64,000 bases of DNA from Haemonchus contortus (taxonomy: Eukaryota; Nematoda; Chromadorea; Rhabditida; Trichostrongylidae), in assembly GCA_000469685.2 (NCBI GenBank), contig LS997563.1:10752940-10816939 (forward strand), written 5' to 3'. Shown here one piece after another: positions 49,773 through 62,899 of the stretch; within the stretch, counting starts at the first letter, position 1; the number at the start of each line of letters is the position of its first letter. Made by a program: the position numbers and the translations under genes. The notes below the pieces were generated by a model. It saw only the letters and a list, made by a program, of their open reading frames with translations, searched no databases and was not told the origin of the DNA.

Positions 49773-52392
49773 GTATGGAGTCATTATTCTTCCATTTTTC
49801 TTTCTTTTCACCTTTTTCTACCATTTATGGTTATGGTAGTTTCCTATACTACTTTCTTTTTCATCAGCCTTTTTTGTGATTACTTTTTTTCTGCATGCCG
49901 TGTTATCCATCTAAAATTCTTTTGTGAACCTAATTATTCCTTACATTATCCTCCTTCTCATGAATAATTTGGGGCAATTTGAATCCTGTTTTTGAATCAT
50001 CCCATGGGTGGCTACTATTTACTCGACAGAGGCCGACGGCACTGTTTTCTTTCTGATTTCACACATAAATTTGCAGTCTTAGCTAGACTTTAGTTAAAGC
50101 GGACTGCTCGTAGGAGCGACTTATCAGCTTGTCTTTCGAGGCCCTAGGGTAAAAAGTAGCTCTGCTCCCACAAGGAGAAGTTGGACTCGCTCTGAACCAC
50201 GATTAAATACAACTTTCTGGGGAGCTGGTTTTGATCTGGGAGTTGTTCTGGAAAGATCTACCAACAAAGGTATGTGGTATTCGAGGTTCATGATCAAAGT
50301 TCGCCATCGATCAGGCCATGATTAATCGATGTGGGAATGCACGGGATGATCGAGGGCCTTCTTGGGGGTTCAAGGTTCAAGAACGATTACGAAATTTTAA
50401 AGGCCGTCTACTCATTTATTTATGGGGCCTTCAGGCACCGATGTGTCCCTTATCACCCATACCAGCGCGGGTATTGCGAAAGTCAAATGGGCCGACAGAT
50501 GACTGGTAGCTGCCTGATTTATGTCTCTGTACCCGGGGCCACATTTTCGAAACGTTTGGCTTCAAAGCAAGAAAGTGCTGGAAAGTATCGAATTCCAAGG
50601 TGCTAGAACAATCGCCATGAAACTCACCCATCGATCATTCAGTGACCACCCTAATTTATTCCCGAACCCATTTGGTTTATTTCCTAGGCAGACCCCCTCA
50701 AGCGAACAAGTATGGCTTTTAAATTCAATGAAGCCACTCAATTCTAATTGATTCGCCTCAGCCTTATTCCTGACGTTCTCAGAAGGCATTTTGTCCTTCG
50801 TGCTTTTCAATTTCCCATTTTTTGTTCTGGTCGTGCTCAGCAGGGCGGAAAAAAATCGTAGAAAATTAAAACAGCTGAATTGGAGTAGTTTCTGGGAACG
50901 GGCTGCTCTCAAGGTCTCGTTCTTGCACCTGGAGACATTCTTTATGACTGTTTGCAGTGATGGATTTTTTTGTTCATTTGGTTTCCTCTCCTTTCTACTC
51001 CATTCGTCTCCACTGTTCGTCCACCAAAAGAAAACGTGGACGAGTTTTCTATTTTCAAAATTGAGGAAATTGAAAGATCTTAAGAAGTCCCATAGGTAGT
51101 AGATGATCGCCGATCTATAGGATCATCGATAGTTATCTCAGTGGTTTCTGGTAGATACATTTTATGGATAATGAAATAAATAAAAAATAAGTAGTATAAA
51201 TGTAAAAATAAAAAATAAAGTAATATATAAAAATAAAAGGAGAGGAGGCATTCAGGTATTTTCTCAAATGCTGAAAACTGACATTTGTTCAGCTGAGAAC
51301 TGAGCTGTTCAGCTGAAACTTTGCAAATTTCCATCAAAATATTGTGTCAATTCCGGCTGCCCCTGAAGGCTGCACTGAGCAAGAAAGCATCCCTTCAATA
51401 GAGACTAGGCTGTGCCATTTCAATATTGTTTTGAATTGCTATTGAAATTCTAGGTTTCTTTGTTTCCGGATTGCTCGCGGCTAGCGGTGGCAGCAGGAGA
51501 AACTCCTCATTAGCTTCAGTCGCGTGGTGAAATTTTGCCTTAACAATTATATAAATCATAACAATTCTTAATTTGTTTCTACTTTACAAGTCACACAAAT
51601 CATCTAGCAATGAAATAATCCGCTGTTGAAGGCAAAATAAGTGGGGACATAGGTACAAGCCCCGACATTTTTCTGGCATGCGCCACGCATATGATGATCC
51701 CAGCATGAGCTCGTTGGCTGCAAATACAGCTTCGGTAGTAGTTACTCTATGGTTATCAATGTCGATGGCTGTGCTTCCACCTGTACTGGACTGTCTAGCA
51801 CTCTCCATACTTTAGCTGATTGTAAAGTTCGATTGCCTTGATTGGAAGGTGTCACCATGAAAGTGCATAGTCTGAAATAGGTCTGAGCTCAGATCTCTGA
51901 AGAATTCTCTACAAATCCCCTTCTGCGTCCATGATAGGTTTCACTTTTTTCCTACCGACAGGAAAAAAGGTTTAGTAGTGCAGAGAGACACAAAAAAACT
52001 CCAAAAAAAATGTAGTGTGTTAAGAAAAGAAGCAGATTCAGCTGCTCATTTCTATTGGAATGTGTCACGCATTCAGCTGCTCCTGAGCTTCAGGAAAGAC
52101 GAGAGCCCTGCAGAGAAAACTCCTCATTGTGTCTCCATTTTCCTACCTTTTTTCTTCTCAACTCTGTTAGTATCGCCGTCAATTGTTAGTGGATGAGTTC
52201 TCACATTTATGATAGTGGCCTTTTTTCCTCCTATTATATAGTTCGGCCAGTCACATCGGGCTAATTATAAATGATTGGGATGTCATCGAAATTCCGCCGC
52301 CGCCGCTGCCGACGCTATCGTCATCGCTATCCCCCACAACGGGGGACTATGTTCACCGACCGCGTTCCATTCATTGCCTGACCTTATCAATA
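49773..52392. other. No confident gene; isolated frames and AT-rich stretch
   Basis: Plus-strand frames at 50318-50509 and 50331-50606 overlap in two phases. A minus-strand frame, 51584-51808, starts MESARQSSTGGSTAIDIDNH and reads like protein but is unrecognised. 51161-51240 is an A/T-only-like tract of AAATAA units. Confidence 0.4.
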
Positions 52393-52608
52393 ATGCACGA
52401 GTTCACACCCCCACCCACCAACACATCCCATTTCACTTTCACAATCACCACGTTGTTTTTCGGGTTAGGTGTCATCACAACAACCCCACCGCCCGCCCGG
52501 TTCATCCGTCACCTTACCGAATCGGACACCTACCATTGGGAACAATTGGACCAGGCACTCGCAATGTATTCGCGCAGGTCAGGGACCAGGGAAATCCCAC
52601 TGGGATAA
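52393..52608 (+). CDS. Small open frame with one hydrophobic segment, hypothetical
   Basis: 71 codons start MHEFTPPPTNTSHFTFTITT. One hydrophobic stretch (LFFGLGVITT) is followed by a Pro/Arg piece and a polar helix (LTESDTYHWEQLDQALAMYS). A donor-like CGCAG/GTCAGG at about 52577 could end an exon there. The composition looks coding and GC-rich against its AT-rich flanks. I do not recognise the family. Confidence 0.38.
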   Translation: MHEFTPPPTNTSHFTFTITTLFFGLGVITTTPPPARFIRHLTESDTYHWEQLDQALAMYSRRSGTREIPLG

Positions 52609-52840
52609 CGAGGAATTCATAAAGGTGGGGGAGAAAGGTCCAATGGGTTTTCCACTCGAAAGTGAAGTAACTAAGCTCTAGTTCACTTTGATACTTTCTA
52701 GGCTCCCGAGCACAAGTAAACTCTGAATTAAGGTATAAAGCTTAAAAAAACAAATTAAGTCATAAAATTTTTATCGGTGTCTAGAATTGATGTAAACTTG
52801 GAAACAGAAGGGTGGACTGATTTTTCAATTTCCAAGCAAT

Positions 52841-52990
52841 TGTAAGATATGTACCTTATTATTATCACCTTATTATTAGCATAATGTTATTAGGTAATAT
52901 CATTAGACGTAATATTATTATTTTTCATAATAATTACCAAAAATATTACATGATATAAATCGCCAATCTGTGAGAAAATTATTACAGTTG
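52841..52990. repeat. AT-rich low-complexity stretch
   Basis: TTATTA/TAATAT units dominate, with short palindromes. Confidence 0.7.
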
Positions 52991-53059
52991 ATTGATATTC
53001 ATATCGGTACTGTTATTTCTAATTGTCTTTTTTGATGAAACTGCTCACATAATAAAGTT

Positions 53060-53125
53060 GATGATGTAGTGGTGAAAGGCGCCCCTAGTGCTTACACTAT
53101 GCCTAGTTCAATTCCCATGATTTTG
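53060..53125 (+). repeat. tRNA-derived SINE-like segment
   Basis: A-box-like GATGTAGTGGTGAAAGGCGC is followed by B-box-like TAGTTCAATTCCCATG, the same layout as 16449-16525. Confidence 0.45.
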
Positions 53126-53127
53126 AA

Positions 53128-53370
53128 ATGAGTTTTCCTTATGAAGAACTGAATTTACAATTTCTAATCTACGAGGAAAAATCAAATGGGAACAATTTAG
53201 TTGATGATTGGTTGCATGAAATTTTGTCCATTCGGAGGAATCGACAATTTTTTGAGAGGCAATTTCGCAGGTCTCGAGCAAAAGCCCGTTTTGATGTTCT
53301 TTCATCTCTATGGTCTCATTGTGACATCCCCTCTTTATGGATAGGTGCTGCACGTGGTTTCGAAAATTGA
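53128..53370 (+). other. Isolated open frame, unrecognised
   Basis: 80 codons starting MSFPYEELNLQFLIYEEKSN, with a basic stretch (FFERQFRRSRAKARF). A 160-codon frame on the opposite strand covers the same DNA, so neither is secure. It starts directly after the SINE-like segment. Confidence 0.25.
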
Positions 53371-53599
53371 GAACTTTTTTAATCCTATGGAACGGTGAAT
53401 TGTATAGACATAAAAACTGGTACATTACATTCGTGTCCCCAGACAAGTTGGATTGGTTGAACCTTGGACTCTGGGAGGTTTTACCTATTGCCCGCTGAGT
53501 ATTTCCCAAATCCAATTTCCACGGAAACCGTACATGGTAATTGAATGATGACCAGATATTTTGCGAATGTGCCATATATCCGATATCCATGTAAGCTTG

Positions 53600-55325
53600 T
53601 GGAGGCTTATGGATACATTGAGGCCATAAAAACGGTATACGGGGATGTTACATAATTCACAGCTAGATTCTGTCAAAGTTGATTGATGGCAAAGTATTAG
53701 AAGGTATGGTTGATTTCGGGGATATCCAGCCAGGTTTCTAAGTAATGGTAGAGCCTAGAGCCCCTAATCGTTTCCAGTTCATGCTTTCGCATGGGCTTCT
53801 AGAACGGCTTGAATTACTGGGTCTGAGATTTTATACAGCCTTGACTAGTGAAGCCAAAAAAGCCATCATACATCTCGGATAGTTGTCTTTTTCACTGACG
53901 GCACTCCATAAACGGGCGACAAATTGCATCGTTTGATGGTAGATTATCGGCCGTTTGGATGACGACAATCTACAGAAAAAGCGCGTCGACGACCGTATCC
54001 GTTCATTGCGTCATGAATGGGACCGCCACTAAATGTACTGCTGAATGAGCCGATCTGAAGCCGATTCACAAGCAAGAAGTCGTGATGCAGTCCGCCTCAT
54101 AGAATTGCCTTTTGCATTGGTCTTTGAAGAAATGGCCATGATGGATCGGGCATGGGCGACTTGACTTGCTTGGGTGAACCACTCTTGCAGAGGGGTTTTG
54201 GCATGTCGGAATTATCGAAGTAGTGTGAAAGTCGAAATGGTTGGCTCTGATTCAACGTTGTAGGATGAGCCGTGCCTCTGGCTCAAAGCCAGTACCTCAA
54301 CTCTACCAAAAGGGAATAGGTTAACAAAACGGTTCTTCCAAGAGGACCAATCACATGCTTGTGCCGATGCGGTTCTTTATCTAGGCTTTTGCTGTTCAGG
54401 ACGCATTTGAGAGGTTCAGGCTGGGACCATCCATCCATTTGCTTCTACAAAGAAAAGAAGGAACGAAACTCTATCATGGTTCCACAGAGGATAACTCGTC
54501 CATCACTGGACCTTCATTGTGAAGCTTCTTATCATTCCAGAGAGGAGAAGACACAGTAAGTGGAGAGAGTACAGCCGGGGGAGTCCGAGGACTCATGGGA
54601 CAGAACGAAACGCTGATGAGTGGCGAATGTCATTGTTCGCTTTTGGTCGTCTCGCTGCCTCGTTGCCGCTGCTCGTTCGAGCCCGTCTCTTCGTTCTACA
54701 CCGGATATCCAATGCATATCGAAGGAGCTCGGAAGAAGAGGGGGGAGGGGCGGCTGCAACAACAAAGTGCACTGCAGCAGAGCCTCAACCTCGTTTCCAT
54801 CAAGGGCCAGCCTGCCAGCCGGACACTCCTAGCCTTCGTAGGCTAAATTAATGGCAAAGAACAGTTTTTATTCAGAAGTTTTTTGCGTGTAAGCCACTGT
54901 GGCGTCGGAGTAACTTGAGCGGTGCTTGCTACGATGAACTTTGAGTGGGGAAAAAGAGAAAAAGAGCACAAAAAAGCGTGCGTACATTCAGGGACTTTTT
55001 CTAGTATCTAAACATGTCAATCATGAATAGAAAGTGTAATACGAGTATTTGCATAGTTGTGGGTAGCAAAAAATCCAGGGTTAGAAGAAATATAACAAAA
55101 TGAAAGTGTACTATAAGTCTAAACTGATAAAAGTGCTATTAAAACCGTAAAATAGTTGGAGGTTGAAGTCTTTGGGGGTTGATCAATCCCGTCTAAGGGA
55201 GGGTTCGCATTCGCTTTTTATTCAGAATCAAGGTGACGGTTTGAACGCTTGTGTGGCCAATGTGTGGGCCACTACCTTACAAGGGCCAGTCGATGTATGT
55301 ATGAGTCACTACTTTTATCTTCCCG
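53600..55325. other. No confident gene; GC-rich block 54520-54850
   Basis: Three plus-strand frames and one minus-strand frame stay open across 54520-54850, which reflects base composition rather than coding. No splice-supported exon was found. Confidence 0.45.
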
Positions 55326-55382
55326 GACGAGTCTGGTACCAATTAGCCAGCTCCGGAGGGATGGAAAGCTTGATTGACCTGG
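55326..55382 (+). repeat. Dispersed repeat shared with 45140-45200
   Basis: Copy of the GACGAG(A/T)CTGGTAC element. A Pol III B-box-like motif lies just downstream on the minus strand (CACGGGTTTGAAGCCTGGG, about 55396-55414), suggesting a SINE-type repeat. Confidence 0.55.
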
Positions 55383-55738
55383 ACCGATTTCGACCCAGGC
55401 TTCAAACCCGTGACCAGGCGTGTGATAACGGGCAGTTGGCATCTACACCACCTCTGCCCTTGTCGGATCATAATAATAATTTAAATAATGGCAGTGATAG
55501 TAGTAAAAGAAAATTAAAAAGGAAACTTCCTCAGGAGCTGTATCACCTGGTAGTCCATCCTGCAATGGAAAACTACAGCAAGAGCCGTAGTACGATTTCC
55601 AAACCTCAAGCAAAATTACATTTGGGAGAAAGAGAAATCCGATTCTGTAGTGAGTGCCCAGATGATCGTTAAGTGTGGCGAATTAGGTGTCAACAAAAAC
55701 TATCACGGATCTGAGACACAATGAAATTAGGGCAATAA

Positions 55739-55768
55739 AGCTTCTGCAACGCTTGCACTGCAGAAGCT
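55739..55768. repeat. Perfect short hairpin
   Basis: AGCTTCTGCA and TGCAGAAGCT are separated by a 10-base loop. AATAAA directly precedes it (55734). Confidence 0.6.
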
Positions 55769-55799
55769 CTTCGGCGAGGGGAAAAAGGGGGAGTTTTCG

Positions 55800-58700
55800 C
55801 TTCCGACAATGTTTCTGCTCGTTTTGACTCAAACGGTAGCAGGACCCCCATAAAACTACTCCGAGTTTCGATGTAAACTCTTGTACTGAGTACTACTGGC
55901 GTGACCTACTCCTCAATTATGGCCACCTAACTTTTTTCATTGTTTTACCTCACTTGGCTTTAAATTTTTGAGCTTCTTCAAATTTCTGCGATCAATATCT
56001 CATTGAGGTTCCCTTGGTGCCCTTGGTCATAGCCACCAGACTCCTGCATAATTGGCTACAAATCTTCTTTGGAATTGTACTTGCCTCCATTGCACGTAGT
56101 GCGTTCCGTTTCGAATTCCTTTAAATCGATTCAAATTCAATTTCAACTGGTTGGACTACAAAAAAGTTGTTGTGCTAGCCTCAGAAAACGTATTTGTAGC
56201 CAGTTTGAGGTATCTTTAGGATTCAGTAGTTCGTTCCGAAGTCAAACTTTAGCTACTTCCCGAAATGATGGAGTGGAAAGGTGACAGTGACCTTCATCCA
56301 TATCTAATTAAAGGGCGATTACCGTAGTTGGTATGCTAATCCGTCGATTATCGATTTTTCCAGCACTTATTGACCCCGTGGTAGAGGACTTCTAATCCAC
56401 TTTAGGTACTTCATTCACTACTTATATTACCCTTCATTACCATTGACACTACCCTTTCTTTGGACTAAATCACAGAAGTGATTTTAGTCTATGTAGGGAT
56501 CTAACGGTATCGAGGCAATCCTATACAGAATCCAAAAGAAATTTGGGGCGGTGTATTTTCGTGAGTGAAAATAGAGGATTTTATGGCCAATTAGAAATAG
56601 TCATCCGTGACGCATGCAGGCTGATGAAAAATGTTACCGAAACCTTCAGTTAGTGGGCACCCATGATTGAATGGGCATGGGTGGAACTGTGAAAGAAGGC
56701 GAAGGTAGCCACCCACCTCTTTCACGGCTTGAGCCCTGCATCTTCACTTACTCATGGGTACTGGTAGGAGCAACTGGACAAGTTTAGAGTTCCAATCAGT
56801 GACGATGGCATTGTCAAAGTCCGAACGCATAAGGTAGAACAAAGACTGGGTGAATTACCTTTTTCAGGGGAATGGTACGTTTGGAGCCCATCCAAGCAGA
56901 ACTTTTCACCGTATGTAGAGTACCTTATAGCTTGTCCTTTGTCTGAATTCAGTGCTTGGTCTGTTCTTGTCTACGGCCCCATCACTAATTCTATTAGACT
57001 TCCCTGACTTTGTCCTTTTATGCATAACAACACATTAGTATGCCGATCTCATTGAGCTTTATTTGATTGTTGGAGTACTAGTAGTTAACTAAAGAATCAG
57101 CTGTGAAATAGCATAAAAGTGCCAAGTACTCAGCTCAACATGGACCATGCATAACGTTTTTATTTGAAATTTTTGAAGTTTTGCTAAAAATTTATTGGCA
57201 TTCAGCTACGCTCTGATTTGTGGGAACCTCAAGGATCAACAGTGGTTAATTCTTTCGGACTACATTTTAGGTGTTTTTGGGATTTTTCTCTCCTCGATCG
57301 TGTCACCTTCTCTTTTCCCGCCCAGCGACATTAGGACATTAGGCATCTGTTATCATTATTCTTACTCTCCCATGATCGTTTTCATTCTCATCTCCCCTTC
57401 CTTAGCATGTAATATTGTGACTCTTCTCGAATGGTACCACAAAATCTTAGAATTCTATATTATTAAGTTTGGATTCAAATGAATGTAAACCTACATATCC
57501 TGACATGGGAAGAATATCATCCACATAATTTCGCTATGACGCTTCAGTTTCTCTCCAACCGTGTTCAGACAGAAAAACTAAAGCAAAGAGCACGGCGCAT
57601 CTCGAGTGCAAAGAATGGGTTTGACGACAAATTCGCTCCCATCCCACTATTGGAAACATCCCTAGTTCATCGTCTTGTTTGACATCTGCTTTTTGGTCCT
57701 TTGGCTTCCTACTTCTACTTTTCCAGCTCACTTAATCCTGGCCCTACTTTTCAATCATTTTCATTTGGTCCTTTCTTTTGCAAAATGATCATGCTGGGAG
57801 AGGAGCTGCCCGATGTGAGTCATTCCTTCCTATGCACATGATGTTCGTTTGCCAGACGAATCAGCTGAAGTGGGGAGATTACTTCGCTATTGCCAATGCA
57901 ACGTCCGTACGCAATTGAGCGTGAAATCTTTGAATAGCCGTAGTCTCGTGTCCAAAATGACTTCTTCTCGGACATCGACCGACTGGCACCACACCCAATG
58001 TCGACAAATATGGACTAAAAACACGACCCGATAGTAGAAATTGAACCAATTTCGTCGCGTCGACAACGAACGCTCGGGCGTGTGAGAAATTGTCACCCAT
58101 TCTGGAGGCCATAGATTAGCTGGGCAGCGTTTTAGAAGGGTGGTCAGGGACAACAAAGGGGATGAATGGGGAAATCCCGTGCAGGGTTCCATTACGGCTT
58201 ACATTGGCTCACCTAGGCTTGGCAGGCCGAAATTGTCCAGGTAGTACCTCGACCCAAACTTTAAAGCTCAGTGTTCCAGGGGATGTGAAGTAATGCCTTG
58301 TGGGTTACCGTCAGTTGACAGTTGAGTTGGAAGCTCCTTGAAACAAAGTGAGATTTGATGTAACTCAAGAAATTCGAAGTTGGAGGTTTGAAGAAGCCCA
58401 TAAAGCCTTTTGGGCGTATTGTTTTAGCTAGAAAACAGGTCCCTCAAGGATTTTCTATTGCAAGATACCGTAAAAAGTATGAGTTTTGGTTCCTGTAGGT
58501 TCTTGCAGGTTACGTAGTAAGACCCCTACATGAGGTTGGTACCTGAACTGGAATATCATGGTGGACAGCCTCATTAACACCTTCTTCAGTTATTCCTTTT
58601 CCTTCATTTCCATCTCGACTCTCTGGCACCCTTCCCGAAAGGTGTCAGCCGATAGAAGTACGGAATGGCTACCTATCCTCCCAACTGCACCTTCCAATAC

Positions 58701-61700
58701 GGACAATTCACAGGGGCATGGCGTGTTCGGTGTGAGGGCATCGAACAATGAGGAGTTCAACTGCAGTTGACCCCAGCTGTGCAACTTCAATTACAAGATG
58801 GAAAGTTGCGCAATAAAACGCCGTCACTTATAATGGGATGGGCAAGAACTTGTCCAAATTTGATGAACGAATGGCGCATAGTTACGGATTACTTTATGGT
58901 TATGGCGGAATACCGAAAAAGTCGACGTGCTCATGTTCTTTGGAGGCATGAAACATCACAAATGGTTCTGGGAGTTTCATCTTTGGACTGGGATCAGTAG
59001 CAGGGACCTGGGGACGTAGAGTCATACAATATAGCGTCACTAGCGTTGATCTCGCTAGTAAGTACGATCCCCAACCGTGCTATTCTCCACAGCTGGTCGC
59101 CTATCAGTCTTTGAGGGCTGGACATCAGGGAATTTTGTTGAACCTTTTGATTTCAATCGGATATCTTTTTCTCACTTGGACCTGTGAATGTTTCAATCGT
59201 GCCCACCATAAGAGGTGGAAACGGTGTGCTAGGTACACTCCATAATTGTTGTTTGAATGAAGGGATAAAGCTTCATCTCTCATTTCCCGCTCATGAAAAT
59301 TGCAACCTTCTATACCGAATTCCAGCGAATGCCTCTTTCTCAAATGCCCTAATTTGAAGGACATTTCTCGGTCGACGTCAACCCACGACGTCTGTCATTA
59401 CCATTGAAATTCTTAGAGACATTTGTCAGAATCGATTACGAGTTAATCACTGTACCGATAGTTAAATACCACTTTTCAAGGTGTCCTTTCGCTGAATAAT
59501 AGCTCTTTGGGACGAAAAGCCTTTTTAGGAAGTGAAGTTCGTGGTGAAAAGACAAAAGAGGGGTTCAGTCCAGTATGGGAATAGAGTTGAAGTGAACGCC
59601 AGCAAGGGCGATACCTCTACCGAAAACGATTTTTATAAAGACACGCCTGTTAGGAAAAAGAACCCCTCAGAGGGACCATCATCTATAAACCAGCAACTTC
59701 AAAGGATGCTTGATCTTTATTTTCTTTCCTGGACGGCAACTGAAATTCGGGCTACCTACTCGGGAGACTCAGCTACCGATCTTACCTGTTTACATCAGGC
59801 TGGGCTGACCCGAAACTTAAGGTAATCTTGACAAACGTGGTGTGCACGTCTGAACATTGCAGTAGGATGCACCCACATGGTGCAACTCAGTTACCAACAA
59901 TTTATGTGTATGAATAGCAGGTATGCTACCTTCTCATTCTGTGGATGGACTAACATACCTATGAGGGGAATCGTGGAATTGAGACCAATTCTAAAACCCT
60001 GATTTTAAGTCGATTCTTTCCCATTAGGATATCTGCTTTCTAGATAGTTGAGCCCTAGCTGCATAACCATGGAGGCTGACCTTTTCGTTTAATTATATAG
60101 TATTTTCAACTTGCCCATAGCTGCATTAGACATATGTAATTATTTTCGATACGCTCAGGAAGCTTCTGCTTTTGCCTGATTGCGTTTTTTAACGCGCTCT
60201 GGTGCTCGTCAATAGATGAGCGCTGACTTCAAGTGTGATGAAGTCGGTCGGCTCAACCGGCTCAGTAGGGTGAGCTTTGAACCGGAATTGTGGATGAAAA
60301 AGACTAGGCGGTCAGTAAACCCATCTTTAACTCTCAAAGAGTGAGCCGAAATCTATTCCATTTCGAGGAATTTTTTCTCAAATCCTAGTTTACCTACTTT
60401 TTTCAAGTATGAGTTCCTTATCAAAGTCATTTGCGACAGCACCAGCAGAGATAGCCTGGCACTTGGAACAAATTCAACCTCTGCTTAAGTACCTATAACG
60501 CAATTACAAATTTTTCCGATTTTTTGTTAGATTTTACTTTTCTAGGTTTGTAGGTATCACTATAAGAGTCAGCTAGAAAACTGATGAACACATGAAGGCG
60601 CTTACTTTTGGGTCCTCTGGCGCCCGAGAAAGAATTAGCCTCATTCGTGGTGCACTCTAGTTTTCTATTAGCGATGAATACATCTGATTGACATAGGAAC
60701 AATTCATGGATCGGACATTTCCCGAGAAAAACTCACCGTTACCAGTTTCCAGCTTTTTATGCAACTAGCCCTTCGAAGGCTTTGTATGTATGCGTCTTTG
60801 GCTGGTGGTTTAGCAGGGTATTCTGTAACCGGGCAATCTTGTAAGAGAGGCTTCAAGCCCTCAGAGGGAGCATTCCAACGGTCGGTCGTAATCCATTCCG
60901 TAACTGTGCTAGTATCGAAGTCCCTCAAAGCATAGTTTAGAGTTAGGGGTCAAGGACCCCACCACAACCTCTGTTCCGCCGCTTGTATTCTGTTGAATCA
61001 ACTTCCTCAACCTTCCAAATAAATAGATGTCCGTAATTATTGTAATGGAACTCGTGAACGTTTTTCGTCAGGGTTGCACTGGAATAGCATGCACCATTAA
61101 GGGCAGCTCGTAATGGCAGGCAAATGGAATATTGGATGGGAGAAAAGAAATGGCGGCGGCTTGTCTGAATGCTTGGGGATAAATGAATTGGTACAAATGT
61201 CGCTCGAACGAAATTCTGGCAGAGGCCCAGGAAAAATACTCGAAAACTGATGTAACGTACCATGACACACTGGTTAAATAATTTGGAAATAATGGGCCAC
61301 TTGACGTGTTATGGTATTTTATCGTTTTTTTGCAAATCAGGTGTCGAGTGCATGGCTTATCCCTGAGATCACGACCAAGCACCCAATTTCTATAAAGAAA
61401 ACCTCGGGTGTCCATACAACAAAGTTTTCATTCCTCTATAACATCCAATAAAGCCTGGTTCCTCGGATGTCTAAGTAGCGCCTGGATCGAACTCTATTCA
61501 ATTTCCGTCTGCGACACACTTCCAGACTTCTTCCATGTATAACATACGTATCGATTACTCGTTAAGTGACACACCATTTCAAAACATTCCAGTGACTGCT
61601 ACGATTGAGAAATGCGGAGAAGTTTAGGGGATGTTTCAGGGGCGGTCCCGTGGGAAAGTTGGGGGAACATTTAGGCTTCCTTTGAAGGCATCAGTTAAAA

Positions 61701-62420
61701 TGCTAGCATTACCAAGGAAACCACTTTTCAAGAAAGTAACTTTAGTTATCGGGTACTGTGTTTGTGCTACTAAGCTGTGAGGAAAAAATGCAAGTCATAA
61801 GATTATGTATAATATTTATGCATTATTAGTATTTTTGTTTTTATTTGTCTACGGTTTTTCAATAAAAAAAGTAACTCAAATAGAATTAACTCTCTCACTT
61901 GTTCGGATTGATAATCAGCATTAAATTTAAATAATTTATTGACTCTATTGAAATTTTTGAATTTGAGTTTTCAATTAGATCAGCTGATGAATAAAGCAGA
62001 TAAAACAGATATTAAAACAATAAACATGTAAATAATTTTGTAAACAAGTTGAAATTCGTATTCCCTTCACAGACATCTAACCAAGGCTATCTAATTTTTA
62101 GGAGCCGCTTGTACTCTGCCATGGCCGGGTGTTTGGATCAAGGCCGATCGCGAGTTCAACATCACTCAACACTCCCTCGGTCCGTTGGGTTCATGTCGGT
62201 CGAAGAACAACGATCAGTATTTGTTAAGCAGTAATACGTGAGTTAGGGCCGTGCTAGAATAGTCACTTCCAGTTCTCAGACAGAAGACCATTCCCATTTC
62301 AGAGAACGGGGAGAATGCTTTCGATGTTTGATTGTGTTTCCGGTGCATGAAAATGTCCTGCAGTACAAGACCAGTAAGTATTTTCACTCATACTGTCTTG
62401 AATCGCACACTGAAGAAATC
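55800..62420. other. No confident gene
   Basis: Many short frames are present. The most protein-like are 57479-57682 and 59532-59825 (MKFVVKRQKRGSVQYGNRVE...), but none is bounded by convincing splice sites or shows a known motif. 61800-62040 is AT-rich. Confidence 0.4.
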
Positions 62421-62424
62421 TTTT

Positions 62425-62800
62425 GTTGTACTTTGTCGTTGAGTGTCGCGTTGTGTCGCGCCTTGTCGCTTACCGTAGGGCGTTTTACATCATACATAAC
62501 CTGCTACCCATCACTATGATCAAGACTATGCCCCATCGGCCCCTAACTGTTCATAGTGACGCGCTGCGTCGCGTGAAGCCGCTCGCTGTAGCATGGCTTC
62601 TACTTCTGTATTTATCACATCACTCTTATCGCGTGATATCGCTCACTGTCGCCAATACCGCTCCCTACACACTGGTGTGAATCGCTAAAGCTTATCCTTA
62701 ATGCACTGCTCGGCTGATCCCTAGAGTCTTTCACCTGACGTGATGGAAGCTACAGTCTCTAACTATCGCTGACTGTCGCCCGTTCTCGCTTGCCGTCTCG
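62425..62800 (+). repeat. Degenerate TCGC-rich repeat region
   Basis: Units like GTGTCGCG, CGCTCACTGTCGC, CGCTGACTGTCGC and TCTCGCTTGCCGT recur at irregular spacing, as in an old diverged minisatellite. Confidence 0.4.
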
Positions 62801-62899
62801 TAGCCACCAGATACTGTCATCCTTGTTGTCATGGTCTGTAGCCTTGGTCTGTTCTTTTCAGTCGTGAAAGGTGAACGTTCAGCATGATTTAGTACGAGG

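Noticed and set aside
53108..53590. 160-codon minus-strand frame
   Set aside because: No motif, no splice support, and an opposing frame over the same DNA; most likely chance.
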